Source: UMGS1908 sp964432825 (GTDB lineage: Bacteria; Bacillota; Clostridia; Christensenellales; UBA1242). Taken from it: a stretch of 48,426 nt of DNA. The notes beneath the pieces are model-generated. The model searched no databases. It was not told where the DNA came from and worked only from the letters and a program-made list of their open reading frames with translations. Positions 22,164 through 30,939 of this stretch are shown piece after piece. Positions within the stretch are counted from its first letter, which is position 1, and every line of letters starts with the position of its first letter. The stretch lies in NCBI GenBank assembly GCA_964432825.1, contig CAYSOX010000010.1, positions 1 to 48,426 of the forward strand, given 5' to 3'. The position numbers and the translations under genes are program-made.

Positions 22164-23114
22164 ATGGATAAAAAAGTTTTTGATGAATTGCAAAATTTGA
22201 CAGATGGAAATGACGAGGTTTTTATTTCTAGTAATTTTGTTCATAATGTTAAGTTACCAACAAAAAGTATACAAGAAAATAATCAAACTATTGGACGAAT
22301 TAGGAGTGAGTTAAAACCTAGCACTTTTAATGATGTGCAAAGAGCCCAAAATTTTGCAAGTTTTTTGATTGGTAAAAATGGTGAATGCTTTTTGTTGGCT
22401 GATTCAATTGAATTAAATCCGGTTACTAAAATGTGGAAGGCATACACTCAAGTTTTTGATGTTTTAACCAAAGAAGAGATGCAAGAAGTTAAAGATGGTT
22501 GCTCATTAAATGGCTCATATAATGTAAGCATTATGGAACATTCAAAATTATGGGTGAGTGTTCCGTCTCTTGGTGGAACGGGCAGTAAAAGAAAAGATAT
22601 TGGAGAACTTTATTTGGTAAATGCATCAAATTGTTTGATGTTAACCAATGTTCAAGGGGTTACAGAGGAGTTCCGTGAAAAAGAGGTACTTCCAAAGACT
22701 ATTGATTTTGATAGTTGGTTGTCATATTTCCGCACCAATACCATTATGAGAGACCGCGGATTTGGTAGAATTGCACTATCTCGTGCGGAAGAGATTGTTA
22801 AATTATTAACACAAAGAGCAAACACTTCTATTCATATTGCGGGGCAAATGTCTCCATTGGATCAAGGATTTAAATACAATCCTCAAAAACAAGGTGTATT
22901 ACCCGTTCGAAATGCAAAAGGAAGATTTATGCCACCCGAATCCGCCTATGCAATTTTAAAAGGAATTTACGAACGTTTAGGCTTTAAAGTTATACCATTC
23001 TCATATAAAGGTAAGTTTGGAAATCAAACGGAATATATGTCACTTTTACAGAAATTTATAACACCAAATAGTTTTATGGAAGAAAGTTTTGGTTCGTCTC
23101 CAGAAAAAGAATAG
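22164..23114 (+). CDS. Hypothetical protein, 316 aa
   Basis: A soluble protein without signal peptide or membrane helices. No family is recognised. The middle contains MEHSKLWVSVPSLGGTG and a later EELYLVNASNCLMLTNVQG stretch of alternating beta strands. The C-terminal part is richer in basic residues and has QMSPLDQGFKYNPQKQGVLPV and RFMPPESAYAILKGIY, which look like loop motifs. A weak AAAGGGC precedes the ATG. It is placed between the plsC pair and ruvC; the preceding stop is 38 bases upstream. Function unknown. Confidence 0.55.
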   Translation: MDKKVFDELQNLTDGNDEVFISSNFVHNVKLPTKSIQENNQTIGRIRSELKPSTFNDVQRAQNFASFLIGKNGECFLLADSIELNPVTKMWKAYTQVFDVLTKEEMQEVKDGCSLNGSYNVSIMEHSKLWVSVPSLGGTGSKRKDIGELYLVNASNCLMLTNVQGVTEEFREKEVLPKTIDFDSWLSYFRTNTIMRDRGFGRIALSRAEEIVKLLTQRANTSIHIAGQMSPLDQGFKYNPQKQGVLPVRNAKGRFMPPESAYAILKGIYERLGFKVIPFSYKGKFGNQTEYMSLLQKFITPNSFMEESFGSSPEKE

Positions 23115-23170
23115 TTATAAAAAGTGAAAATATCAAAATTATATATTCAATAGGTGTAGTCGCTTTATAG

Positions 23171-23199
23171 TTGACAAACGTGGTTTAATTAATTAAAAT
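23171..23199 (+). promoter_or_regulatory. Promoter of ruvC
   Basis: TTGACA (23171-23176) and TAAAAT (23194-23199), 17-base spacer. Confidence 0.75.
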
Positions 23200-23225
23200 T
23201 ATCTATATAAGGAGAGTTTTGCAAA

Positions 23226-23771
23226 GTGATAATTTTAGGAATTGACCCCGGTTATGCAATTGTTGGTTATGGTGTTATCGAAAAAAACGAAAAGAATAAT
23301 TGTCGTGTTATAGCATATGGCGCAATTGAAACACCTAAAGAGGAAAATTTTCCGAATAGGCTTAAAATTATTAAAGATGGAATGACTCACCTTATTGAAA
23401 AATATAAGCCAGATGAAATATCAATTGAAGAATTGTTTTTTAATGATAACATTACTACGGGCATAAAGGTTGCTGAGGCGCGTGGAGTTATTTTGTGTAC
23501 AGCGGTGGAAAAACTGGGTGCATTGTATGAATATACCCCCCTACAAATTAAACAAGCAATAACAGGTAATGGAAGAGCGGATAAAAAGCAGGTTCAGTAT
23601 ATGACTATGGCTATATTGAATTTAAAATCAATTCCAAAACCGGATGATGCTGCCGATGCACTTGCCGCCGCACTTTGCCATGCTCAAACCAACAAGACAA
23701 TGGCGGGCTCGGCTATGGATACATTAACTACCGGAAATTGGACAAATAGAAAGTATAATCCCTTGCATTAG
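23226..23771 (+). CDS. ruvC: Crossover junction endodeoxyribonuclease RuvC
   Basis: A 181-residue Holliday-junction resolvase. The four catalytic acids are present at D7 (GIDPG), E68 (ISIEELFF), D141 and D144 (KPDDAADALA), as in the E. coli enzyme. The GTG start at 23226 is preceded by AAGGAGAG (about 23210-23217). A C-terminal extension of about 25 residues (ending at NPLH) goes beyond the core. It is separated from ruvA by 320 bases, so it is expressed from its own promoter. Confidence 0.95.
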   Translation: MIILGIDPGYAIVGYGVIEKNEKNNCRVIAYGAIETPKEENFPNRLKIIKDGMTHLIEKYKPDEISIEELFFNDNITTGIKVAEARGVILCTAVEKLGALYEYTPLQIKQAITGNGRADKKQVQYMTMAILNLKSIPKPDDAADALAAALCHAQTNKTMAGSAMDTLTTGNWTNRKYNPLH

Positions 23772-24091
23772 TATTGATGGTTTTTGCAATATGTGGTAGT
23801 TATAATTGTAATACAAAGTTTTTAGTCGGGTTTTTAATTAGGTAATAATGTGTAAAAAGTGCTTTAAAAAGTAAGGGCAACTTTAGTTAAACATTCGGTT
23901 TTTATGGGTTATATAATGCTGATTATAAATTAAAGACAAAAATTAATATTTAAAATTCAATAGAAAAAAATTTGTAAAAAATACCACCTAAGCAATTGAA
24001 TGTATAAAGTTAAGTTAATAGGCTTTATGTAATAAACAAACAAAAAATAGCAAATTTAGAAATAAAATTACAACAACATTGGAGAATATGT
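23772..24091. other. Gap between ruvC and ruvA, no gene seen
   Basis: AT-rich. A weak ATAAAG/CTTTAT hairpin near 24005-24030 is all that stands out. No strong terminator or -35/-10 pair was found for ruvA. Confidence 0.35.
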
Positions 24092-24691
24092 ATGATATCA
24101 TTTTTGAGAGGAAATATAGTTGATTCGGGTGAGAATTATCTTGCAATAGATGTGCAAGGAGTAGGCTTTGAAATGACAGCCACTATGAATGCGGTGTTTA
24201 AATTTACCGCACTAGATGGAGAGGTGAACATTCCAACATATATGGCGGTTCGTGAAGATGCGATGACACTTTATGGTTTTGCCGACCGTAATGAAAAGGA
24301 AATGTTTTTAAAATTGGTATCGGTTTCTGGTGTTGGACCAAAAGTTGCAGTAACAGTACTTTCAAGTATATCGGCAACCGACCTTTGTCTTGCGATTGCA
24401 ACTAGCGATGTGAATGCATTAAGCAAGGTTAAAGGACTAGGGAAAAAGACGGCTGAAAAAATAATTGTAGAACTTAGAGAAAAAGTTGGGAAAATTGACC
24501 ATGGTCAAGTTGTGGGCATACAAAACAATGCGCTTAATATTGACGGTCAAGCGGTTGAAGATGCATGTGTTGCATTGCAAAGTTTGGGGCTTTCAAGTTC
24601 GGATGCTTTAAAGATTGTTCAAAAGGTTGCTGAGCCTAATATGAATGCTGAAGATATAATCAAAAAATGCTTAAAGGATATGGCAAGATAA
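24092..24691 (+). CDS. ruvA: Holliday junction DNA helicase subunit RuvA
   Basis: A 199-residue protein that binds four-way DNA junctions and recruits RuvB. The N-terminal OB-fold starts MISFLRGNIV, followed by FGADRNEKEMFLKLVSVSGVGPKVA and GLGKKTAEKII (helix-hairpin-helix motifs, about 71-125), then a flexible linker and a C-terminal RuvB-binding three-helix domain from about residue 150. GGAG precedes the ATG. Adjacent to ruvB in the usual order. Confidence 0.95.
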   Translation: MISFLRGNIVDSGENYLAIDVQGVGFEMTATMNAVFKFTALDGEVNIPTYMAVREDAMTLYGFADRNEKEMFLKLVSVSGVGPKVAVTVLSSISATDLCLAIATSDVNALSKVKGLGKKTAEKIIVELREKVGKIDHGQVVGIQNNALNIDGQAVEDACVALQSLGLSSSDALKIVQKVAEPNMNAEDIIKKCLKDMAR

Positions 24692-24777
24692 TAGAAATTT
24701 TAGGCATTTTAGTATAGATAATGCTTGATGCTTGCCAATGTTTATAGGGAAATAAAAAGTTGAATAAAGGAGAAAAG

Positions 24778-25809
24778 ATGAAAGATTTTGAAGATGCGGA
24801 AAGATTTATATCCAGCAATATGATAAGTGAAGATATTGAAACAGAAGTTAGTTTGCGACCAAAAACTATGGCAGAATATGTTGGTCAAACTAAGGTGAAA
24901 GAAAATCTTAATGTGTATATCCAAGCGGCAAAAAATCGAAAAGAAAGTTTAGACCATGTCTTGCTTTATGGACCTCCGGGGTTAGGTAAAACCACGCTAA
25001 GTAATATTATTGCCAATGAATTGGGGGTGCAATTACGCTTAACTTCGGGACCTGCGATTGAAAAAGCGGGAGACCTTGCAGCCATTTTGTCTAACTTAAA
25101 TGAAAACGATGTTTTGTTTATTGATGAAATTCATAGATTAAATCATTCTGTAGAAGAAATTTTATATCCAGCAATGGAAGATTTTGCTTTAGACTTTATA
25201 ATTGGTAAGGGGCCAAGTGCTAGAAGTATGCGGTTAAATTTACCTCATTTTACGCTTATTGGTGCAACAACCAAAGCAGGAATGTTGTCTAGTCCGCTAA
25301 GAGACAGGTTCGGTGTAATGTGCCGATTAGAACTTTATTCAACTGAAGAACTTGCAACCATAGTAAGGCGATCAGCGGGGCTATTGAATATAAAAGTTAC
25401 CGATGATGCGTCAATTGAAATTGCAGGAAGAAGCAGAGGAACACCGCGTATTGCAAATAGAGTATTAAAGAGGGTGCGGGATTTTGCTGAGGTTCAAGGA
25501 CAAGATACTATAACAAAGGATATTGCCAAGAATGCATTAGACAAAATGGAAATTGATGATTTAGGACTTGATTTTGTAGATAGAAGAATGTTGGATGCTA
25601 TTATTAACAAATTTAATGGTGGGCCGGTAGGACTTGAAACACTTTCGGCATTTACGGGTGAAGAGACGGCAACTATTGAAGATGTTTACGAACCATATTT
25701 GATGCAATTAGGGTTTATTGCGAGGACACCTAGAGGGCGTATTGCATTAGAACCTGCATATACACATATGGGTATAAAGTATACTCCGCCACAACCTAGT
25801 GGAAAATAA
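24778..25809 (+). CDS. ruvB: Holliday junction DNA helicase RuvB
   Basis: A 343-residue AAA+ motor that drives branch migration with RuvA. Walker A GPPGLGKTT (65-73), Walker B LFIDEIH (D116, E117), the sensor region IGATTKAG, and the RGTPRIANR C-terminal winged-helix start are present. ATG 24778 is chosen because AAGGAGA lies at the proper distance. The in-frame TTG at 24760 lies upstream of that site. A strong terminator follows. Confidence 0.96.
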   Translation: MKDFEDAERFISSNMISEDIETEVSLRPKTMAEYVGQTKVKENLNVYIQAAKNRKESLDHVLLYGPPGLGKTTLSNIIANELGVQLRLTSGPAIEKAGDLAAILSNLNENDVLFIDEIHRLNHSVEEILYPAMEDFALDFIIGKGPSARSMRLNLPHFTLIGATTKAGMLSSPLRDRFGVMCRLELYSTEELATIVRRSAGLLNIKVTDDASIEIAGRSRGTPRIANRVLKRVRDFAEVQGQDTITKDIAKNALDKMEIDDLGLDFVDRRMLDAIINKFNGGPVGLETLSAFTGEETATIEDVYEPYLMQLGFIARTPRGRIALEPAYTHMGIKYTPPQPSGK

Positions 25810-25814
25810 AGTTT

Positions 25815-25873
25815 AACTCGCAATATTTAAGGGTTTATAAAATGATTATAAACTTTTGGCTTGCGAGTTTTAT
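25815..25873 (+). terminator. Terminator after ruvB
   Basis: AACTCGCAA (25815-25823) pairs with TTGCGAGTT (25861-25869), with an inner GTTTATAA/TTATAAAC stem, followed by T residues. It separates the ruv genes from queA-tgt. Confidence 0.88.
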
Positions 25874-25939
25874 TATTAAAATTAAGGTTGCAATTACAAT
25901 AAATATATTGTATAATCTTCAAGCAAGTTTAAAAAGGGC

Positions 25940-25991
25940 TTAACTTAAATAGGTCCCGTTTTGTAGGGCACCGCTTAAAAATATAAGTTAA
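25940..25991 (+). promoter_or_regulatory. Structured 5' leader of queA-tgt
   Basis: An outer stem TTAACTTA/TAAGTTAA (25940-25947, 25984-25991) encloses a GC-rich hairpin GGTCCC/GGG-C-ACC (25952-25957, 25966-25972) and an A-rich 3' side. It ends about 40 bases before the queA ATG. It does not match the preQ1-I consensus that I know. A regulatory or processing role is inference. Confidence 0.35.
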
Positions 25992-26032
25992 ACAAAATTC
26001 AAGTTATAAATTATAAAAATTTAGAGGAAAAA

Positions 26033-27070
26033 ATGAAGACAAGTGATTTTTATTATGAACTACCCGAAGAATTGATTGCACAAACACCAATAGAACCTAG
26101 AGATTCATCTAGAATGCTTGTGTATAACAAATCCACAAAACAGATAGAAGAAAAAATTTTTAGAGATATTTTAGATTATTTAACGCCAAATGATTGTTTG
26201 GTCTTTAACAGAAGCAAGGTTATACCTGCAAGACTTTATGGGCATCGAGAAAATAAAGAAAATGAGGTTGTAGAGATTTTATTATTAAAAAAATTATCCA
26301 CAACAAGTTATGAGTGTTTGGTAAAGCCGGGTAAAAAGTTTAAGGTTGGTACAAAAATAATCTTTAGTGAAAACTTAAGTGGAGAAGTTTCTGAAATTTT
26401 GCCAACAGGTGAACGAGTTTTAGAATTTTTAGTTTTGAGCGGTGAGCCGGTTGAAGTTGAATTTGATAGAATTGGAGAAATGCCACTTCCACCATACATT
26501 AAAGAAAAGTTAAAGGATAAATCTCGCTATCAAACAGTTTATGCTAAGGAAGAGGGTTCTTCAGCCGCACCAACTGCGGGTTTACATTTTACCGAAGAGT
26601 TGCTTTCAAAGATAAAAGAAAAGGGAGTGCAGATAGAAGAGGTGGTTTTACATGTTGGGCTTGGAACTTTTAGGCCGGTTAAGGTAGATAATGTGGAAAG
26701 CCATATTATGCATAGTGAAGAGTATTTTGTTGACCCCGCCACTGCTGAAAGACTAACCAAAGCAAAAGCCAATGGTAAAAGAATAATTGCAGTTGGCACA
26801 ACATCGGTTAGAACACTTGAAACGGTTACGGATGAAAACGGGGTCGTTCATTCAGGGCATGGTAATACGCAAATATTTATTTATCCCCCATATAAATTTA
26901 AGGCGGTAGATGGATTGATTACAAATTTTCATTTGCCCGAAAGTACACTTTTAATGCTTGTGTCTGCACTTATAACCAAAGATGAATTATTTAGATGTTA
27001 TGACCTTGCAATAAAAGAAAGATATAGATTTTTTAGTTTTGGCGATTGTATGTGTATATTGCCCGAGTAA
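26033..27070 (+). CDS. queA: S-adenosylmethionine:tRNA ribosyltransferase-isomerase QueA
   Basis: A 345-residue enzyme that transfers and isomerises the ribosyl group of SAM onto preQ1-modified tRNA, giving epoxyqueuosine. Conserved elements include DFYYELPEELIAQTP at the N-terminus, the AAPTAGLHFTEELL and HVGLGTFRPV motifs in the middle, and the TNFHLPESTLLMLVSA segment near the C-terminus. AGAGGAAAA precedes the ATG. It is followed by tgt with a 19-base gap, so the two queuosine genes form one operon. Confidence 0.95.
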   Translation: MKTSDFYYELPEELIAQTPIEPRDSSRMLVYNKSTKQIEEKIFRDILDYLTPNDCLVFNRSKVIPARLYGHRENKENEVVEILLLKKLSTTSYECLVKPGKKFKVGTKIIFSENLSGEVSEILPTGERVLEFLVLSGEPVEVEFDRIGEMPLPPYIKEKLKDKSRYQTVYAKEEGSSAAPTAGLHFTEELLSKIKEKGVQIEEVVLHVGLGTFRPVKVDNVESHIMHSEEYFVDPATAERLTKAKANGKRIIAVGTTSVRTLETVTDENGVVHSGHGNTQIFIYPPYKFKAVDGLITNFHLPESTLLMLVSALITKDELFRCYDLAIKERYRFFSFGDCMCILPE

Positions 27071-27089
27071 TTAAATAATGGAGAGAAAA

Positions 27090-28217
27090 ATGGAAGAAAA
27101 TTTCAAATTTAATATAAAATGTACATCCAGTACGGGTGCAAGAATTGGTGAACTTAAAACTCCACACGGTGTGATAGAAACCCCAGTGTTTATGCCTGTT
27201 GGTACACAGGCGACCGTAAAGGGTTTAACACCCGAGATGGTGAAAGAACTTGGTGCGCAGATAATATTATCAAATACATATCACTTATATATGAGACCGG
27301 GTACTGAGATTATAAAAAATGCGGGCGGTCTTCATAAATTTATGCATTGGGATAAACCCATATTGACAGACAGTGGCGGGTTTCAAGTATTTTCATTGTC
27401 TAAACTAAATAAGATTAGTGATGATGGTGTAGAGTTTTGCTCGCATTTAGATGGGTCAAAACATATGTTTACACCCGAAAAATCAATTGAAATCCAAAAT
27501 ATTTTGGGGTCAGATATTGTTATGGCATTTGATGTATGCTCCGACCCTAAAGCCGATAAAAAGACTGCAAGAATTGCGATGGAGCGAACACATTCGTGGT
27601 TGAAAAGATGTTATGACTATCAAAAGAATCCAAATCAAATGCTTTTTCCAATTGTTCAAGGAAATATGTATAATGATTTAAGACTAGAAAGTTTAAATGA
27701 ATGCAAAAAATATGCAAGAGTAGGACTTGCGATTGGTGGGCTAAGTGTAGGAGAGCCAAAACCTGTTATGTATGATATTTTGTCGCTGTTGCAAAAAGAA
27801 TACCCCGAAGATAAAGCAAGGTATTTGATGGGCGTTGGAAGTCCTGACTGTATAGTAGAGGGTGTTATTAGAGGCATTGATATGTTTGACTGTGTTTTGC
27901 CTACTAGAATTGCAAGAAACGGAACGGCGTTTACAAGTACTGGCAAGGTTGTTGTGAAAAATGGGAAATATAAAGACGACCATACCCCTTTAGACCCAGA
28001 ATGCGATTGTATGGTATGTAAAAATTACACAAAAGCATATTTAAGGCATTTAATGAATGCGGGCGAAATGTTGGGTGCAACATTATTATCTTATCATAAC
28101 TTATACTACCTAACTCACTTAATGGAAGATATTAAAAAGGCAATACGAGAAGATAGGCTTTTAGAGTTTAGAGATGAGTATTTTAAAAAGACGGGATACG
28201 ATAAGTCAAAAATATAA
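27090..28217 (+). CDS. tgt: tRNA-guanine transglycosylase Tgt
   Basis: A 375-residue enzyme that exchanges guanine-34 for preQ1 in tRNA with GUN anticodons (His, Asp, Asn, Tyr). Key residues are visible: D94 in LTDSGGFQ, the catalytic nucleophile D267 in DCVLPTRIARNG, and the zinc site C305, C307, C310 and H336. ATG 27090 is preferred to ATG 27078 because GGAGAG lies between them at the right spacing. Substrates tRNA-Tyr, tRNA-His and tRNA-Asp are also encoded in this window. Confidence 0.95.
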   Translation: MEENFKFNIKCTSSTGARIGELKTPHGVIETPVFMPVGTQATVKGLTPEMVKELGAQIILSNTYHLYMRPGTEIIKNAGGLHKFMHWDKPILTDSGGFQVFSLSKLNKISDDGVEFCSHLDGSKHMFTPEKSIEIQNILGSDIVMAFDVCSDPKADKKTARIAMERTHSWLKRCYDYQKNPNQMLFPIVQGNMYNDLRLESLNECKKYARVGLAIGGLSVGEPKPVMYDILSLLQKEYPEDKARYLMGVGSPDCIVEGVIRGIDMFDCVLPTRIARNGTAFTSTGKVVVKNGKYKDDHTPLDPECDCMVCKNYTKAYLRHLMNAGEMLGATLLSYHNLYYLTHLMEDIKKAIREDRLLEFRDEYFKKTGYDKSKI

Positions 28218-28237
28218 ATAATTTAACAAAAATTTCA

Positions 28238-28267
28238 TTGCAAAATGTGGAATAGATATGTTACAAT
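28238..28267 (+). promoter_or_regulatory. Promoter of yajC
   Basis: TTGCAA (28238-28243) and TACAAT (28262-28267), 18-base spacer. It would allow expression of yajC independently of queA-tgt. Confidence 0.55.
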
Positions 28268-28295
28268 AAAAATATAAATCAAAAGGAGAAATAAT

Positions 28296-28796
28296 ATGAA
28301 TAGTTTAATATTGGCTGGTGGCAGTACAACATCTTCAATAGTTACATTAATCATAATTGTTTGTATGTTTATTGGAATTTTGGTGTTCCCATCAATTGGA
28401 AACAAAAAAAGAATGCAAGCATACAAGGAAATGCAAGAAGGGTTAAAGGCGGGCGACTTAATTCAACTAACAAGCGGTATTATAGGTCGAATTGTTAGAG
28501 TATCTGAAATAGTGGGAATCAAAACTATTATTTTAGAGACTGGTGTTAAGGGTAACAAAACTCTTATTGAGGTAAACATAGATGCTATTGCTGGAGTTAT
28601 GCCACGCGAAGCAGAAGTTAGTGCAGACAGTGTTGTAGAAACACAAATAGACGACTATGAAGTTTCAGAAATAAAATATGATGAACTTTCTGAAATTGAA
28701 AAACTCGATACTGTTGTTGATGACACAATCAAAAATAAAGAGTCTACACCAGCAACAACCCAAAAGAAATCAAAATCAAAAAATAATAAAAAGTAA
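28296..28796 (+). CDS. yajC: Preprotein translocase subunit YajC
   Basis: A 166-residue YajC protein, an accessory of the SecDF complex. One transmembrane helix (about residues 15-35) precedes the conserved core NKKRMQAYKEMQEGLKAGDLIQLTSGIIGRIV. The C-terminal 60 residues are an acidic and then lysine-rich extension ending in KKSKSKNNKK, which is longer than in typical YajC (about 90-110 residues). AAAGGAG precedes the ATG. The order tgt-yajC is widely conserved, but secD/secF do not follow here. Confidence 0.9.
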   Translation: MNSLILAGGSTTSSIVTLIIIVCMFIGILVFPSIGNKKRMQAYKEMQEGLKAGDLIQLTSGIIGRIVRVSEIVGIKTIILETGVKGNKTLIEVNIDAIAGVMPREAEVSADSVVETQIDDYEVSEIKYDELSEIEKLDTVVDDTIKNKESTPATTQKKSKSKNNKK

Positions 28797-28802
28797 GTTT
28801 TT

Positions 28803-28829
28803 AAGGATGGTAATTTATCATCCTTTTTT
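28803..28829 (+). terminator. Terminator after yajC
   Basis: AAGGATG (28803-28809) pairs with CATCCTT (28819-28825) followed by a T run. Confidence 0.82.
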
Positions 28830-28924
28830 GTTTGAAAATTTTTAGACTCATTTGGCAATGATTTTATTCATAAACCTAAAAGGTTAATCATACATTTAAG
28901 TATAAACAGAGAGGGAAATAAAGA

Positions 28925-29323
28925 ATGAATCAAACAAGTGTATATAAAGAGAACACAAAAGGGAAATCCATTATCCGGATGGCGGTAGGAGTAGGAGTGT
29001 CGCTAATTGTATCATTAGTTTTAATTCTATTATTTGCATTGCTTATAAAATGGTTTAATTGGTCAGATGCAATAATAAGCCCTGCAAATATAGTTATTAA
29101 AATAATTAGCATCGCAATTGGAGTGCTGATTGTAACAAAGGACGGAAGTGCGGGTGCGGTAAAAGGAGCAATACTTGGTGCGGTTTATATAATTTTATGC
29201 TTTGTGGTATTCTCAATTTTAAATGGTAGTATGATTATTAATATATCATTATTGTATGATAGTATATTAGGTGTTATTGTGGGTGGAATTTTAGGTATCA
29301 TTTCGGTTACTCTAAAAAAGTAG
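28925..29323 (+). CDS. TIGR04086 family membrane protein
   Basis: A 132-residue integral membrane protein with four hydrophobic segments (about 20-43, 53-70, 75-98 and 105-129). The sequence resembles the TIGR04086 (YrzE-like) family, which often sits beside yajC in Clostridia, as here. GAGAGGGAAA precedes the ATG. The function of this family is not established. Confidence 0.75.
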   Translation: MNQTSVYKENTKGKSIIRMAVGVGVSLIVSLVLILLFALLIKWFNWSDAIISPANIVIKIISIAIGVLIVTKDGSAGAVKGAILGAVYIILCFVVFSILNGSMIINISLLYDSILGVIVGGILGIISVTLKK

Positions 29324-29381
29324 GTAACGGGTGTTTAACCTTAAATTAACTTATTTTATTAAATTTAATTTTTCATAAAAT

Positions 29382-29416
29382 AAAGTTGTCTGATTTGTCT
29401 TTCAGATAACTTTTTT
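29382..29416 (+). terminator. Terminator after the TIGR04086 gene
   Basis: AAAGTTGTCTG (29382-29392) pairs with CAGATAACTTT (29403-29413, one G-U pair) and is followed by T residues. Confidence 0.82.
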
Positions 29417-29507
29417 ATTGCAAATTTATTTTTAGAGTAAATATGATTTTTTAAATAAAGGATTGTGTGGTATACTAAATAAAAGTACATTTTAAGGAGA
29501 AGAGGAA

Positions 29508-30938
29508 TTGAAAAGGTTTGACTATTGTATAATTGGTGGCGGAGTTGTAGGTTGTGCTATATTGAATAAACTTACTAGGCTTGGAAAAACAGTTTGCCTA
29601 ATTGAAAAGGAAAGTGATGTTGGAATGGGTTCTAGTAAGGCGAATAGCGGGATAATACATACGGGCTTTGATTGTAAAACGGGAACGCTTAAGGCTAAAC
29701 TTAATGTAAGAGGCTTTAATTTGTATGAAGATATATTAAAGCGTTTAAATGTAGAATATAAGGTTAATGGTCATTTAGTCGTCGGAAACGACCTAGAAAA
29801 AATTAAAGAGTTGTATCAAAGAGGGGTGGACAATGGGGTTGAAAATTTGTCTATCTGTCAAAGTGATTTACTTCAGCAGTTGGAACCAAATCTAAATAAA
29901 GATATAAAGTATGGACTATATGCAAAAAAGGGTATGATAGTTTCATCTTATGAATTGAGTGTGGCATTTTGTGAAGAGGCAATCATAAATGGTGCGGAAG
30001 TCTTTTTGACGACTGAGGTTAAATCATCAAAAACAGAAAAGGATGGAATAGTTTTATTGCTTTCTGATGGGCGGGAAGTTGGTGCGGGCTATGTAATCAA
30101 TTCCGCTGGTGCGGGCTATAATGAAGTTAGTAAAATTCTTGGAAGCGAAGAATATCCATTAGAGTTTAGACGCGGTGAATATTATATTATAGATAGAGGT
30201 TATGAAAATTTTTGTTCGCATACAATATTCCCGTTGCCAACGGCAGAAAGTAAAGGTATTTTAATTACCAACACAGCAAGTGGAAATATATTGGTGGGGC
30301 CGACATCATATTTATCGGACAATTCAACAAAGACCACCGAACTTGGGTTGCAAGAGGTAAAAAATAAAGCACTAGAAGAAATGCCTAATTTGCCATTGTA
30401 TGGAAATATTAGAGTGTTTAGTGGTGTTAGGAATATATCGGGCAAAGATTTTATAATTGAAAAGAGCAGAATTAATCCATATGTTATCAACTTGGCAGGG
30501 ATTTGTTCTCCGGGGCTTTCTTCCGCACCTGCAATTGCGGAATTTGTGGCTGAGTTATTAGGCTTAGACTATACAAAAGAATGTGACGGGCTAAAAACAT
30601 TAAAACCGAGATTAAGGATTAGAAATTTACCGATTGAAGAACAAGATAAGTTGATTAAGAAGAATCCTAAATATGGTGAAATAGTTTGTAAGTGTGAGGA
30701 GATTTCTTTAGGCGAAATTGAAGATGCTATATTGTCTCCACTTGGTGCGAAAACGGTGGATGCCGTAAAACGCAGAACCCGTGCAGGGATGGGTAGGTGT
30801 CAAAGTGGATTTTGTATTTTTAAAGTTATGGAGAACTTGGCAAAATTAAATAACACTAATTTTAATGATATAGAAAAGGATGCGAAAGGCTCAAAAATAA
30901 TTCACTCTTCAATAAAACCAAACGAAGGAGGAAGGTAA
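29508..30938 (+). CDS. FAD-dependent oxidoreductase (GlpA/LhgO-like) with C-terminal [2Fe-2S] domain
   Basis: A 476-residue DAO-family flavoprotein. GGGVVG (10-15) is the dinucleotide-binding motif. The middle is the DAO fold and GIRVF/ICSPGLSSAPAIAEFV mark its C-terminal part. Cysteines C394, C396, C431 and C436 form a BFD-like [2Fe-2S] domain. This is the large subunit of a three-gene unit (this gene, an NAD(P)/FAD-dependent oxidoreductase and DUF1667) known beside glycerol genes in clostridia. Glycerol-3-phosphate is therefore the best substrate guess, but no glpK or glpF is in the window. The TTG start is favoured by the AAGGAGAAGAGG just upstream. A TATACT -10 lies at 29471-29476. Confidence 0.82.
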   Translation: MKRFDYCIIGGGVVGCAILNKLTRLGKTVCLIEKESDVGMGSSKANSGIIHTGFDCKTGTLKAKLNVRGFNLYEDILKRLNVEYKVNGHLVVGNDLEKIKELYQRGVDNGVENLSICQSDLLQQLEPNLNKDIKYGLYAKKGMIVSSYELSVAFCEEAIINGAEVFLTTEVKSSKTEKDGIVLLLSDGREVGAGYVINSAGAGYNEVSKILGSEEYPLEFRRGEYYIIDRGYENFCSHTIFPLPTAESKGILITNTASGNILVGPTSYLSDNSTKTTELGLQEVKNKALEEMPNLPLYGNIRVFSGVRNISGKDFIIEKSRINPYVINLAGICSPGLSSAPAIAEFVAELLGLDYTKECDGLKTLKPRLRIRNLPIEEQDKLIKKNPKYGEIVCKCEEISLGEIEDAILSPLGAKTVDAVKRRTRAGMGRCQSGFCIFKVMENLAKLNNTNFNDIEKDAKGSKIIHSSIKPNEGGR

Positions 30939-30939
30939 G

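Noticed and set aside
25950..25991. T-box or preQ1-I riboswitch upstream of queA
   Set aside because: The GGGCACC segment recalls the T-box motif but lacks the specifier and antiterminator layout, and the preQ1-I consensus does not match.
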